Shown here: piece after piece, positions 47,065 to 55,553 of the stretch
Layout: each line of letters opens with the position of its first letter
Position numbering within the stretch: position 1 is the stretch's first letter
NCBI RefSeq assembly: GCF_003045775.1
Contig: NZ_PXNS01000001.1
Coordinates: 434,001 to 498,000, forward strand
Origin: Halomonas litopenaei
GTDB lineage: Bacteria > Pseudomonadota > Gammaproteobacteria > Pseudomonadales > Halomonadaceae
Reading direction: 5' to 3'
DNA: 64,000 nucleotides
Translations under genes and position numbers: made by a program
Notes under the pieces: generated by a model
What the model saw: only the letters and a program-made list of their open reading frames with translations
Told to the model about the DNA's origin: nothing
Databases searched by the model: none

Positions 47065-47106
47065 CCTTCGTGGTGCCATGCCAGTCCCGCTCATCCTGGA
47101 GGGGGC

Positions 47107-48351
47107 TCAGTGGCCGGGAGGCGCCTGCTTGACGGGGGCGTCCTTGGCGGCGCCAGAGCCGACAAAGCGCTGGGCCATGGGCTGGGCGCTGACGCCGTGC
47201 AGCACCACCGAGATCATGACCGTCAACACCACGCAGGCGAGGATCTCGTCGCTGCCGGGGATCGGGTACTGATCGTAGATCAGCAGTGCGAACAGGATGC
47301 TGGCCAACCCCCGAGGTCCGAACCAGCCGAGGAAGGTCTTTTCATAGGCGGACAAGCCGAGTCCGGTGAGCGATATCCAGATCGGAATCATGCGAATCAC
47401 CGACAGGTACATCAGCGCCAGGGCCACGGTCTTCCAGGACGCATGCGAGAGGGCCAGCGGCACCATTACCGCACCGAAGATCAGGAAGGTGGCGATGGTC
47501 AAGAGCTGGCCCTCGCTCTCCATGAACTCCTCGATGAAGGTGGTGTCATGGCGTAGCTGGTTGCCGAAGGTCAGGCCGCCGAGGAACACCGCGATAAAGC
47601 CGTTGCCGCCGACGGTTTCGGCGACCAGATAGATCAGGAAGGCCAGCGCCAGAAACAGGATGCCCTGATAGATGACGGTGACGTAGCCGCGGTCGATGGC
47701 GGCGTCGAGCAGGCGGGCAAAGCCCCAGCCGAACAGCACCCCGACCAGCGGCCCGAGGGTCAGTTGCAGCAGGGCGAAGGTCCAGAGGTTGTTCGGGGCG
47801 TCGGCGACCTCGGTGCCGGTGGCCGCCACCGCCAGCAGTGCCGAGGCAAGAATCACGGGTACAGCCAGACCATCATTGAGCCCACTTTCGACGTTGATCG
47901 ACTGGCGGATACGTTCCGGCACGCTGGGGCTCGATACCACCGCCTGGCCCAAGGCCGCGTCGGTCGGGGTAAGAATCGCCGCCACCAGCATGGCGGTGCC
48001 CCAGGCTGCTTCCGGCGAGACCCACTTGGCCATCAGCGTGCCCAGCAAGACCGTCAGGGGCATGCCGATCAACAGCATGCGCAGCGGAATCGCCAGGTTC
48101 TGGCGCAGAGACTTCAGCTTGACCACCGAGGCATCGGCGAACAGCACGATGATCAGGGTGATCTCGGCGATCACCTGGGTCAGCTCCTGCTGCATGTCCA
48201 TGGGCACCAGGTCCGGCGTCAGCGCGCCCAGCCCCATCCCCGCGGCCATGAACACCATGGGCAGACTGATCAGCGAGGCCGAGATGCGCCGCGACAGCAG
48301 GGCAAAGGCGATGATGATCAGAAGGATCAGCAGCAGGGCGGTGTGATGCAT
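47107..48351 (-). CDS. CPA1-family cation:proton antiporter
   Basis: This 414-residue protein has about 12 helices, with ITLIIVLFADASVVK near residue 65 and the ion-site helix INVESGLNDGLAVPVIL near 150 (Asn-Asp type), typical of NhaP/CPA1 Na+(K+)/H+ antiporters. The C-terminus is short, without a regulatory domain. ATG at 48351 is preferred over GTG at 48363, which lacks a ribosome site. It is a second monovalent cation antiporter besides Mrp; specificity is not assigned. Confidence 0.9.
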   Translation of the reverse strand: MHHTALLLILLIIIAFALLSRRISASLISLPMVFMAAGMGLGALTPDLVPMDMQQELTQVIAEITLIIVLFADASVVKLKSLRQNLAIPLRMLLIGMPLTVLLGTLMAKWVSPEAAWGTAMLVAAILTPTDAALGQAVVSSPSVPERIRQSINVESGLNDGLAVPVILASALLAVAATGTEVADAPNNLWTFALLQLTLGPLVGVLFGWGFARLLDAAIDRGYVTVIYQGILFLALAFLIYLVAETVGGNGFIAVFLGGLTFGNQLRHDTTFIEEFMESEGQLLTIATFLIFGAVMVPLALSHASWKTVALALMYLSVIRMIPIWISLTGLGLSAYEKTFLGWFGPRGLASILFALLIYDQYPIPGSDEILACVVLTVMISVVLHGVSAQPMAQRFVGSGAAKDAPVKQAPPGH

Positions 48352-48573
48352 GGCAGGCGACACTCCGAAAATGCATGGGAGCTACGGTTGTACCATAGCC
48401 GCAATGGCTTGGGGGGGCAGGCGAGCGCGATGACCAGAGGTGCATAACTGGCGGTTTGGGAACGTTGATCATGGGGCCTGGGTCAGTGATCGGGCGAGTC
48501 AGGGGACTGACAGCGGCCCTGTTGGCGGGTAATCTCGAAGACACCGTTTTTTCAGTGTGCCCCGGAGCCTGCC

Positions 48574-48915
48574 ATGGATTGCCTGTTCTGCAAGATCATC
48601 AACCGCGAGATTCCCGCCGATATCGTCTACGAGGACGATCAGGTGCTGGCCTTCAACGATATCGATCCCAAGGCCCCGACCCATATGCTGGTCATCCCCA
48701 AGAAGCATATTGCCACCCTCAACGACATCACCGAGGAAGACCAGGCACTGGTGGGGCGCCTGCCGCTGACCGCCTCGCGTCTGGCCAAGGACCTCGGGTT
48801 TGCCGAAGACGGCTTCAGGGTGGTGATGAATTGCAATGAAGACGGCGGCCAGACGGTCTATCATATTCACATGCACGTGATGGGCGGTCGTCGCTTCACA
48901 TGGCCGGCTGGCTAG
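48574..48915 (+). CDS. hinT: HIT family purine nucleoside phosphoramidase
   Basis: This 113-residue HIT protein starts MDCLFCKIINREIPADIVYEDD and ends with the HIT triad VYHIHMHVMGGR near residues 97-108. HinT hydrolyses adenosine phosphoramidates. It is a single gene of the normal length. Confidence 0.95.
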   Translation: MDCLFCKIINREIPADIVYEDDQVLAFNDIDPKAPTHMLVIPKKHIATLNDITEEDQALVGRLPLTASRLAKDLGFAEDGFRVVMNCNEDGGQTVYHIHMHVMGGRRFTWPAG

Positions 48916-49065
48916 CCGGCGCGCAACGGAGTCTCTTCCGGCAGTTCAAGCGCTCGACGCATCCGTGCATTCTCCGGCGTCGCCTGGTGTCCCCCAGGCG
49001 GCGCCGATCGCTTTTTGTTTCTAGGCGCAGCCGAGGGGCTGGTGCCCCATTTGAAAAGCCGGCGC

Positions 49066-49093
49066 TTGAGTGCCGCCGACGCTTGCGTAGAAT
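49066..49093 (+). promoter_or_regulatory. Sigma70 promoter of coq7
   Basis: TTGAGT and TAGAAT with a 16-bp spacer lie 72 bp upstream of coq7. Confidence 0.75.
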
Positions 49094-49164
49094 AATCCCT
49101 TGATGCGAACGTTCATCGTTTCGCCCATGTTCGCTGGCTCACTTAGTCGTACAAGGATCGCGCC

Positions 49165-49809
49165 ATGTCCCGCTCTCTCAGCCCCGCCGATCGGGCCATC
49201 CATCAGTTCGACAATGTATTGCGCACCCTGGTGCCGGGGGCGGCGCGGGCATCTCGGCCGACGCCCGCGGTCGATACGATCCATGACGGCGAAATGAGCC
49301 CGGATGAGCGCCATCACGCGGCCGGCCTGATGCGCATCAACCACACCGGAGAGGTATGCGCCCAGGCGCTGTACCAGGGCCAGGGCCTGACCGCCAAATT
49401 GCCGGAGGTGCGCGGCCAGATGGAGGAAGCCGCCCAGGAAGAGATCGATCACCTTGCCTGGTGCGAGGACCGGCTCAGGGAGTTGAATGCGCCGACCAGT
49501 CGACTCAATCCGCTGTTCTATGCGGCGTCCTTCGGCATGGGGGCACTGGCGGGGGCGGTTGGCGATCGTGTCAGCCTGGGCTTTGTCGCCGCCACCGAGG
49601 AACAGGTGGGCAAGCATCTGGACGAGCACCTCGAGACCTTGCCCGAAGGAGACAAGCGCTCCCGGGCGGTGCTCAGGCAGATGGCCATCGACGAGGCCCA
49701 CCACGCCCAGCAGGCGCTGGAGGCTGGTGGCGCCAGGTTCCCTGGCCCGGTCAAGGCCGGCATGACGCTGATGTCCAGGGTGATGACCAAGAGCGTCTAC
49801 CGCATCTGA
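49165..49809 (+). CDS. coq7: 3-demethoxyubiquinol 3-hydroxylase Coq7
   Basis: This 214-residue di-iron protein carries the paired motifs [13 protein letters not shown] near residues 53-65, EEIDHLAWC near 92-100, [11 protein letters not shown] near 144 and DEAHHAQQA near 173. These Glu and His ligands hold the di-iron centre. It hydroxylates demethoxyubiquinone in aerobic ubiquinone synthesis; many proteobacteria use this protein in place of UbiF. It ends before a perfect palindromic terminator. Confidence 0.96.
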   Translation: MSRSLSPADRAIHQFDNVLRTLVPGAARASRPTPAVDTIHDGEMSPDERHHAAGLMRINHTGEVCAQALYQGQGLTAKLPEVRGQMEEAAQEEIDHLAWCEDRLRELNAPTSRLNPLFYAASFGMGALAGAVGDRVSLGFVAATEEQVGKHLDEHLETLPEGDKRSRAVLRQMAIDEAHHAQQALEAGGARFPGPVKAGMTLMSRVMTKSVYRI

Positions 49810-49850
49810 TCCTGTGCCGGTGGCCAGCGCCTGATGCTGCGATGGCCTCG

Positions 49851-49898
49851 CCCTCACGCAAAAGCCCCTGCCGATCGGCAGGGGCTTTTGCGTGAGGG
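49851..49898. terminator. 48-bp perfect palindromic bidirectional terminator
   Basis: The sequence is its own reverse complement over 48 bp (24-bp arms, centre GATC), with CAAAAGCCCC / GGGGCTTTTG giving U-tracts in both directions. It lies between convergent coq7 and osmC. Confidence 0.95.
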
Positions 49899-49946
49899 TG
49901 GCTGTCGATCCGAGGCGCTCGCTGCTGCGCGGCGCTCGAAGCGGCC

Positions 49947-50366
49947 TCAGGATTCGACGATGGTGTAGGAATGGGTGACCTCGACGCCGCCCTTGGCCAG
50001 CATGATGGAGGCGCTGCAGTACTTGTCGGCGGAGAGTTCCACCGCGCGCTGGACCTGCTTTTCCTTGAGCCCCTTGCCGGTGACGGTGAAGTGCACGTGG
50101 ATCTTGGTAAACACCGACGGCACGCTGTCGGCGCGTTCGGCCTCGATGTCGGCGACGCAGTCTTCCACCGGGGCGCGGGACTTCTCGAGGATCTCCAGCA
50201 CGTCGAAGGAGGTGCAGGCGCCCATGCCCATCAGCAGCATCTCCATCGGGCGCGGCCCGGTGTTGCGGCCACCGTGATCGGGGGGGCCGTCGATGACCAC
50301 GGCGTGGCCACTACCGGATTCGGCCACGAACTGACGGCCGTCGGTCCATTTGACGCTGGCTTTCAT
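49947..50366 (-). CDS. OsmC/YhfA family peroxiredoxin-like protein
   Basis: This 139-residue OsmC-family protein has two conserved Cys, in MGACTSFDVLE near residue 52 and DKYCSASIML near 116, the arrangement of thiol peroxidases of the YhfA branch. ATG at 50366 has AAGGAA upstream; the longer frame reads through the tandem repeat and is not credible. It is transcribed toward coq7. Confidence 0.92.
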   Translation of the reverse strand: MKASVKWTDGRQFVAESGSGHAVVIDGPPDHGGRNTGPRPMEMLLMGMGACTSFDVLEILEKSRAPVEDCVADIEAERADSVPSVFTKIHVHFTVTGKGLKEKQVQRAVELSADKYCSASIMLAKGGVEVTHSYTIVES

Positions 50367-50409
50367 GGGGATTCCTTCTTTTTCTGCGATAGTGATGTCG
50401 ATGTTTTTT

Positions 50410-50458
50410 GATGCGGTCTGCAGGATGCGGTCTGCAGGATGCGGTCTGCAGGATGCAG
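50410..50458. repeat. 14-bp tandem repeat (3.5 units) between osmC-like gene and murU
   Basis: GATGCGGTCTGCAG is repeated three times exactly (50410-50423, 50424-50437, 50438-50451) with a partial fourth. Each unit contains CTGCAG. It ends 11 bp before the murU stop and lies 44 bp upstream of the osmC-like start. Confidence 0.95.
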
Positions 50459-50468
50459 CCGGACTCAA

Positions 50469-51146
50469 TCAGCGTTCGCCAGGAGCGCCGCCGAGTCTGT
50501 GATTCAACGCCTCGAGGCGCTCGGGCGTACCCACGTCGACCCAGTCTCCCCGATGGTGGGTGCCGGCGACGAGGTCGCGGGCCATGGCCTCGCGAAGCAG
50601 TGGAGCGACAGGATAGCAGGGAGCGGGCAGGTCATTCACCAGACGCGGGTCGATCAGCGCTATCCCCGAGTAGGTCAACTTTGGCGAGCCGTCGCTCGAA
50701 ACTCTGCCGCCGGCCGCCAGGTGGAAGTCGCCGTCCGGGTTGTGGACGGGGTTGTCGACCAGCACCAGATGGGCCAGATCGCCCTCCAGAGAGGGCAGGG
50801 CGCTGGGGTCGATGTCGCAGAAGGCATCGGCGCTGACCAGCACGAAGGGCTCCTCGCCGAGCAGTGGGCGAGCCTTGGCGATACCGCCGGCGGTCTCCAG
50901 CGGCTCGTCCTCGCGACTGTAGGCAATCGATACCCCGTAGCGTTCACCGTCGCCCAGGGTCTCGATAATCTGGTCGGCACGGTAGCTGACGTTGATCACC
51001 ACCTGTTCGATACCGCAGCCGGCCAGGCGCCTGAGGTGGTGGCCAATCAGCGGTTCGCCGGCCACCGGCAACAGGGGTTTGGGGCAGTGGTCGGTCAGCG
51101 GCCGCATGCGTTTGCCGAGACCGGCGGCCAGGATCATGGCTTTCAT
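50469..51146 (-). CDS. murU: N-acetylmuramate-1-phosphate uridylyltransferase
   Basis: This 225-residue nucleotidyltransferase starts MKAMILAAGLGKRMRPLTD with the signature PKPLLPVAGEPLI and GDWVDVGTPERLEAL at the end. In Pseudomonas MurU converts MurNAc-1-P to UDP-MurNAc in the fosfomycin-bypassing recycling route. It overlaps amgK by four bases (ATGA), giving the known amgK-murU pair next to lptD. Confidence 0.94.
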   Translation of the reverse strand: MKAMILAAGLGKRMRPLTDHCPKPLLPVAGEPLIGHHLRRLAGCGIEQVVINVSYRADQIIETLGDGERYGVSIAYSREDEPLETAGGIAKARPLLGEEPFVLVSADAFCDIDPSALPSLEGDLAHLVLVDNPVHNPDGDFHLAAGGRVSSDGSPKLTYSGIALIDPRLVNDLPAPCYPVAPLLREAMARDLVAGTHHRGDWVDVGTPERLEALNHRLGGAPGER

Positions 51147-52183
51147 GGGCGCACCTCTGCGACGCGGGCTTCGATCAGCGGGCGCAGGCTGTCTTCGACC
51201 CAGGCGCTGAAGTCGGCGTGTCCCGCGAGGCCCTCCAGCCCCTCGAGGCTGTCCTGAAGATGGGCAAGAAAGTGAGGTAGACGCGCCAGGTAGCCGTCGC
51301 GCTGGTCGCGCAGGGTCAGGCGACAGAAGATGCCGAGCACCTTGAGCGCACGCTGGGCAGCCATGGCATTGACCCAGCGCAGGAAACTGTCGCTATCTAC
51401 CGAGTCAGACAGGCGCCCGTCGGCTATCGCGCGCTGGCGGAAAGCCTCGCTCCAGGCCGCCCGGGTGGCCGCATCGAAGCGCCGATAGCGCCCGTGCAAC
51501 AGCGAGATCAGGTCATAGGTGATGGGGCCTGCCAGGGCGTCCTGGAAGTCGATCAACCACAGTTCGGCGGCGTGACGCATCAGGTTCATGGCATCGAAGT
51601 CGCGGTGCACGGTGACCACCGGCTGGGCCAGCGCCTGTTCGATCAGCGCCTGGCGCAGCGCAGGCCAGCCGGGAGGCTGGCCATCCAACTCCAGCCACTG
51701 GGCGAGGCACCAGTCGGGGAACAGGTCCAGCTCCCGGGCCAGCGTTACGGCGTCGTAGGGCGGCAGGCTATCGCTCGGAGCCTTCCGCTGAAGCTCCTCG
51801 AGCAGCGCGATGGCGGCGTCGAAATGGGCGTGGGTGGTGGCCTCGTCGGCACCGTCGAGGGCCAGGTGCAGCGGCTCGTCGCCGAGGTCCTCAAGCTCCA
51901 CGAAGCCCTGGTCGGCGTCCACGGCATAGACCCGGGGTACCGGCAGGCCCGCTGCGTGCCAGTCACGGGCGATGGCGACGAAGGGGCCGACGTCCTCCTG
52001 GGGGGGTGGGGCGTCCATCAGCATGCGGGTCTCCCCACTTTCCAGGGTGAGGCGGTAGTAACGCCTGAAGCTGGCGTCGCCGGCGGCCAGCACGAGATCG
52101 CTCGAGCCCTCGATGGACGGGTGCTGTGCCTGTGCCCAAAGGCGCAGTTGCTCGAGTCGGTGGGGGCTTTCAGCCTGGGACAT
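51143..52183 (-). CDS. amgK: N-acetylmuramate/N-acetylglucosamine anomeric kinase
   Basis: This 346-residue aminoglycoside phosphotransferase-type kinase has GDASFRRYYRL near residue 34, the catalytic VTVHRDFDAMNLM near 208 and LIDFQDALAGPITYDLISLL near 225. AmgK phosphorylates MurNAc at C1 for MurU. ATG at 52183 (MSQAES) is preferred, with AGGAG upstream; the frame extends about 30 codons earlier. It is divergent from lptD. Confidence 0.94.
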   Translation of the reverse strand: MSQAESPHRLEQLRLWAQAQHPSIEGSSDLVLAAGDASFRRYYRLTLESGETRMLMDAPPPQEDVGPFVAIARDWHAAGLPVPRVYAVDADQGFVELEDLGDEPLHLALDGADEATTHAHFDAAIALLEELQRKAPSDSLPPYDAVTLARELDLFPDWCLAQWLELDGQPPGWPALRQALIEQALAQPVVTVHRDFDAMNLMRHAAELWLIDFQDALAGPITYDLISLLHGRYRRFDAATRAAWSEAFRQRAIADGRLSDSVDSDSFLRWVNAMAAQRALKVLGIFCRLTLRDQRDGYLARLPHFLAHLQDSLEGLEGLAGHADFSAWVEDSLRPLIEARVAEVRP

Positions 52184-52371
52184 CGGGGGGGAAACTCCTG
52201 GTGGCGGCAGGGCGAAGGATGCCAATGTCGGTTGACGCTCCGTTGGCCTCACCGCATGCTGTGCATGGATCAAGGGCGGCCGTGGCGCGAATCTCGTTGG
52301 AACAGATCGGCGTTACAGGTCGGCCGCGGCCTGTATAATACCGATTCACCCCGTCGAGGACAGCGTGCAAC

Positions 52372-54834
52372 ATGGCCAAGCGATACGCATGGACGGCCCT
52401 GGCGGGCCTCGCCACCACCAGTCTGGTGTCGTCCCCCCTGTGGGCGGCCCCACCTGAACCCCTGCCGGCAAGCCAGATGGATTGGCAGCCCTGGGGCGAT
52501 GACCGTCCCGCCGGGACGGTGTGCCGAGGCTACTACGTTCAGCCCGAATACCGCCTTCCTGCGCCGGCCATCGATGGCCAGGTCAACAGCGAATCCAACA
52601 CCGCCAACTACGGCACCGACGGTGACACCGTGCTCGACGGTGAAGTGGTGCTGCGCAAGGGCGATACCCAGCTCGAGGCAACCCGGGTGCAGGTACCACC
52701 GGAGCGTGACCTGGCCAACGCCAGTGGTCCCCTGACCCTGCGCGACAAGGGCCTGCTGGTGCGCGGTGACAGCGCCGAGGTGTCGCTGAACAGCGACCAG
52801 GCCACCATCGATTCGGCCCACTACGTGGCCCACGAGTCGCGCCTGCGCGGCGATGCCATCCAGCTCGAGCGAGTCAGTGACAACGTCTTTCGTCTGCGCG
52901 AGGCCAGCTTCACCACCTGTGAGCCTGGCGACAGCACCTGGCGCCTGATCGGCAACGATATTCTGCTGGATCGCAATCAGGGCTACGGTACCGCCAAGCA
53001 TGCCCGCCTGGAGGTAGGCGATGTGCCGGTGTTCTACTGGCCCTGGGTGCGCTTTCCCATCGACGAGCGGCGCCAGACAGGCTTCCTGTGGCCGACCATC
53101 GGCGTCTCCGACGGTGGTGTCGACTACGCGCAGCCCTTCTATCTGAATCTGGCGCCCAACTATGACGCCACCATCACCCCGCGCTGGATCGACGACAGCG
53201 GGTTATTGATGGGGGCGGAGTTCCGCTACCTGTTTCCCACCGATCAGGGCACCCTGGAAGGCGCCTACATCGGTGACGACGAGTCCGCCGGAGATGACGA
53301 CTCCACCACCGAGCTCGAGAACGGCGACGAACGCTGGTACTTCGACTACAGCCATTACGGGCGCTTCAGCTCGCGCGTTCCCTACCGGCTGCGCTATGGC
53401 GCCGCCAGTGACGGCCGCTATTTCGATGACTTCGGGCGTACCTTTGGTGAGACCGATACCAGCAACATGGCGCGTCTGGCCCAGATCGACTACCTCGGCG
53501 ACACCTGGAACCTCCAGGCCAAGGCCCAGGGCTATCAGCTGCTGGACGATCCGGTCGACGAAGGCGACAAGCCCTTCTACCGGCTGCCGAGCCTGACCGC
53601 CAACGGCCGCTGGTCCCAGGACCTCGGCTTCTATCAGGAGTGGAACTCCAACGCCACCTACTTCTGGCGCGATATCGAGGGCGACGAGAACGGCTTCTAC
53701 GACTACGAGGATACCCAGCGCCGCATCCCGCTCAGGGAAGACGTCAAGGGCGCCCGCCTGGATCTGGCGCCGGCGGTGGGCTACCGCTTCGAGCCGAGCT
53801 GGGGCTTCTTCGAACCCCGCGTGGCGCTGCAGCACACGAGCTATGACCTCGACTATGACGAGCGCATCACCGACAACAGCGAGAGCCCGACGCTGACCGC
53901 ACCGGTGACCACCATCGACGCCGGGCTGATCTTCGAGCGCGACTTCGCCTTTGGCGGTGACGACTGGCGCCAGACCCTCGAGCCACGCCTCAACTACGCC
54001 TACGTACCGGAGCGCGACCAGAGTGACTTCCCCGACTTCGACACCGAGGAACTGGCGTTCTCCTGGGGCCAGCTGTGGTCGCCGTACCGCTTCTCCGGCG
54101 GCGATCGTCTGGGCGACCTGAACCGTTTGTCCTACGGCGTGGAAAGCCGCTTCCTCGAAGACCAGAGCGGCCGCGAGCGGTTGTCTGTGGGGGTCGGGCA
54201 GTCGGCCTACTTCGAGGACCGCAATATCGATATGGCCGGTGATCCCGACACCTTGCCCGGTGATGAGGAGTCGTTCGACTACTACGAAGCCACCCGCGAT
54301 CGTTCGCCCTGGGTGACCCGAATCAACTGGCAGATCACCGACAATTGGAGCACCCGCTGGCAGTGGCTCTACGACGACGAGGAGAGTCGCACCGAGAGCA
54401 CCGGCCTCGGCGTGCAGTACCGTGCCGACGCCGGTCACGTGCTCAACCTGGGCTACCGCTGGGAGATCGAAGGCTTCGACAACGCCGACGATGACGATGA
54501 CGTTCGCAACTACAACCGCGAAGAGTACGACATGTCCTTCGCCTACAAGGCGACGGATCGTTTCGACGTCATCGGCCGGGTGCTCTACGACAACACCAAC
54601 GACCGTGCCCTCGACCAGATGGCGGGTGTGCAGTGGAACGACTGCTGTTATGGTGTGCAGGTCGTGTGGCGCGAGTGGATCGAAGACGAGGACACCGCCA
54701 ACAACATCGAGGACGACACCACGGATCGCGGGCTCTTCCTGCGCTTTGTGCTCAAGGGCTTCGGTGGCATCGGTGGCGACGCGGACACCTACTTCCAGTC
54801 TGCGGTGCCCGGTTACCGTCCCGGCCTGAACTAA
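52372..54834 (+). CDS. lptD: LPS-assembly protein LptD
   Basis: This 820-residue outer-membrane protein has a signal peptide ending near WAAPPE (residue 26), an OstA-like periplasmic domain (VLDGEVVLRKGDTQLEA near 84) and a long beta-barrel with paired Tyr/Trp-rich strands. Cys near residues 46, 183 and the adjacent pair CC near 761-762 fit the LptD disulphides. It inserts LPS with LptE. Many extracellular loops are acidic (DDDESAGDDDST-type), fitting a halophile. It is the first gene of lptD-surA-pdxA-rsmA-apaG-apaH. Confidence 0.96.
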   Translation: MAKRYAWTALAGLATTSLVSSPLWAAPPEPLPASQMDWQPWGDDRPAGTVCRGYYVQPEYRLPAPAIDGQVNSESNTANYGTDGDTVLDGEVVLRKGDTQLEATRVQVPPERDLANASGPLTLRDKGLLVRGDSAEVSLNSDQATIDSAHYVAHESRLRGDAIQLERVSDNVFRLREASFTTCEPGDSTWRLIGNDILLDRNQGYGTAKHARLEVGDVPVFYWPWVRFPIDERRQTGFLWPTIGVSDGGVDYAQPFYLNLAPNYDATITPRWIDDSGLLMGAEFRYLFPTDQGTLEGAYIGDDESAGDDDSTTELENGDERWYFDYSHYGRFSSRVPYRLRYGAASDGRYFDDFGRTFGETDTSNMARLAQIDYLGDTWNLQAKAQGYQLLDDPVDEGDKPFYRLPSLTANGRWSQDLGFYQEWNSNATYFWRDIEGDENGFYDYEDTQRRIPLREDVKGARLDLAPAVGYRFEPSWGFFEPRVALQHTSYDLDYDERITDNSESPTLTAPVTTIDAGLIFERDFAFGGDDWRQTLEPRLNYAYVPERDQSDFPDFDTEELAFSWGQLWSPYRFSGGDRLGDLNRLSYGVESRFLEDQSGRERLSVGVGQSAYFEDRNIDMAGDPDTLPGDEESFDYYEATRDRSPWVTRINWQITDNWSTRWQWLYDDEESRTESTGLGVQYRADAGHVLNLGYRWEIEGFDNADDDDDVRNYNREEYDMSFAYKATDRFDVIGRVLYDNTNDRALDQMAGVQWNDCCYGVQVVWREWIEDEDTANNIEDDTTDRGLFLRFVLKGFGGIGGDADTYFQSAVPGYRPGLN

Positions 54835-54905
54835 ATACCCTGGCGTATCCCCAACGGCGAGCACGAGACGTGCTCGCCGCATCGAATCTGAGTGAACGAG
54901 GAAGC

Positions 54906-55553
54906 ATGACTATGCGTAGCCGACCCCTTGCCGCCCTGGCGATGGCCGCCTGTCTGGCACTGACCACCGTGGCGGCCCACGCCCAGGACGGTTACCGCCA
55001 GCCGCTGGATCGGATCGTCGCCGTGGTCAACGAGGACGCCATCATGGCCTCCCAGCTCGATGACCGTGTCGAGCAGGCCATGGCCAGACTGCGCGCCAGC
55101 GACATGGACACTCCTCCGGAGCAGGCCCTGCGTGAGCAGATTCTGGACCGCATGATCGTCGAGGAGATCGAGGTGCAGATGGCCGAGCGCATGAACCTGA
55201 GCGTCGACGATACCGAGCTCAATCGTCAGGTGCGCGCCGTGGCCAACCAGAACGGTGTCAGCCTGGAGCAGTTCGCCGATCGGCTCGAGTCCCAGGGCAT
55301 GAGCCTGTCCCAGGTGCGTGATCAGATCCGTCGCGAGATGCTGATCATGAAGGTCCAGCAGGCCCAGGTGTCCAGCCGGATCAACATCTCCGAGTCCGAG
55401 GTCGAGCGCTATCTGCAGCAGCAAGGCGTCGGTACCAGCCGCGAGGAGGCGCGCCAGGCGATCTTCCAGCGCAAGGCCGGCGATGAACTCGAGAAGTGGG
55501 TTCAGGAAATTCGCGGCGAGGCCTTCGTCGAGAAGCGCCTGAACCAGGGCTGA
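54906..55553 (+). CDS. surA: SurA-like periplasmic chaperone lacking both PPIase domains
   Basis: This 215-residue protein has a signal peptide (cleavage AHA-Q near 26), the complete SurA N-terminal chaperone domain (PLDRIVAVVNEDAIMASQLD; QILDRMIVEEIEVQMAER) up to about residue 165, and the SurA C-terminal helix (EARQAIFQRKAGDELEKWVQEIRGEAFVEKRL) at 179-212. Typical SurA has about 430 residues with two parvulin domains between these parts; here ERYLQQQG joins ARQAIF by about 8 residues. The frame is open with no stop or frameshift. Its stop overlaps pdxA (TGATG). SurA chaperones outer-membrane proteins such as LptD. Confidence 0.92.
   Translation: MTMRSRPLAALAMAACLALTTVAAHAQDGYRQPLDRIVAVVNEDAIMASQLDDRVEQAMARLRASDMDTPPEQALREQILDRMIVEEIEVQMAERMNLSVDDTELNRQVRAVANQNGVSLEQFADRLESQGMSLSQVRDQIRREMLIMKVQQAQVSSRINISESEVERYLQQQGVGTSREEARQAIFQRKAGDELEKWVQEIRGEAFVEKRLNQG

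Noticed and set aside
54906-55553. surA as a frameshifted or interrupted pseudogene
   Set aside because: The frame is continuous, both SurA termini are present in one frame, and the stop overlaps pdxA as in an intact operon; an in-frame loss explains it better.
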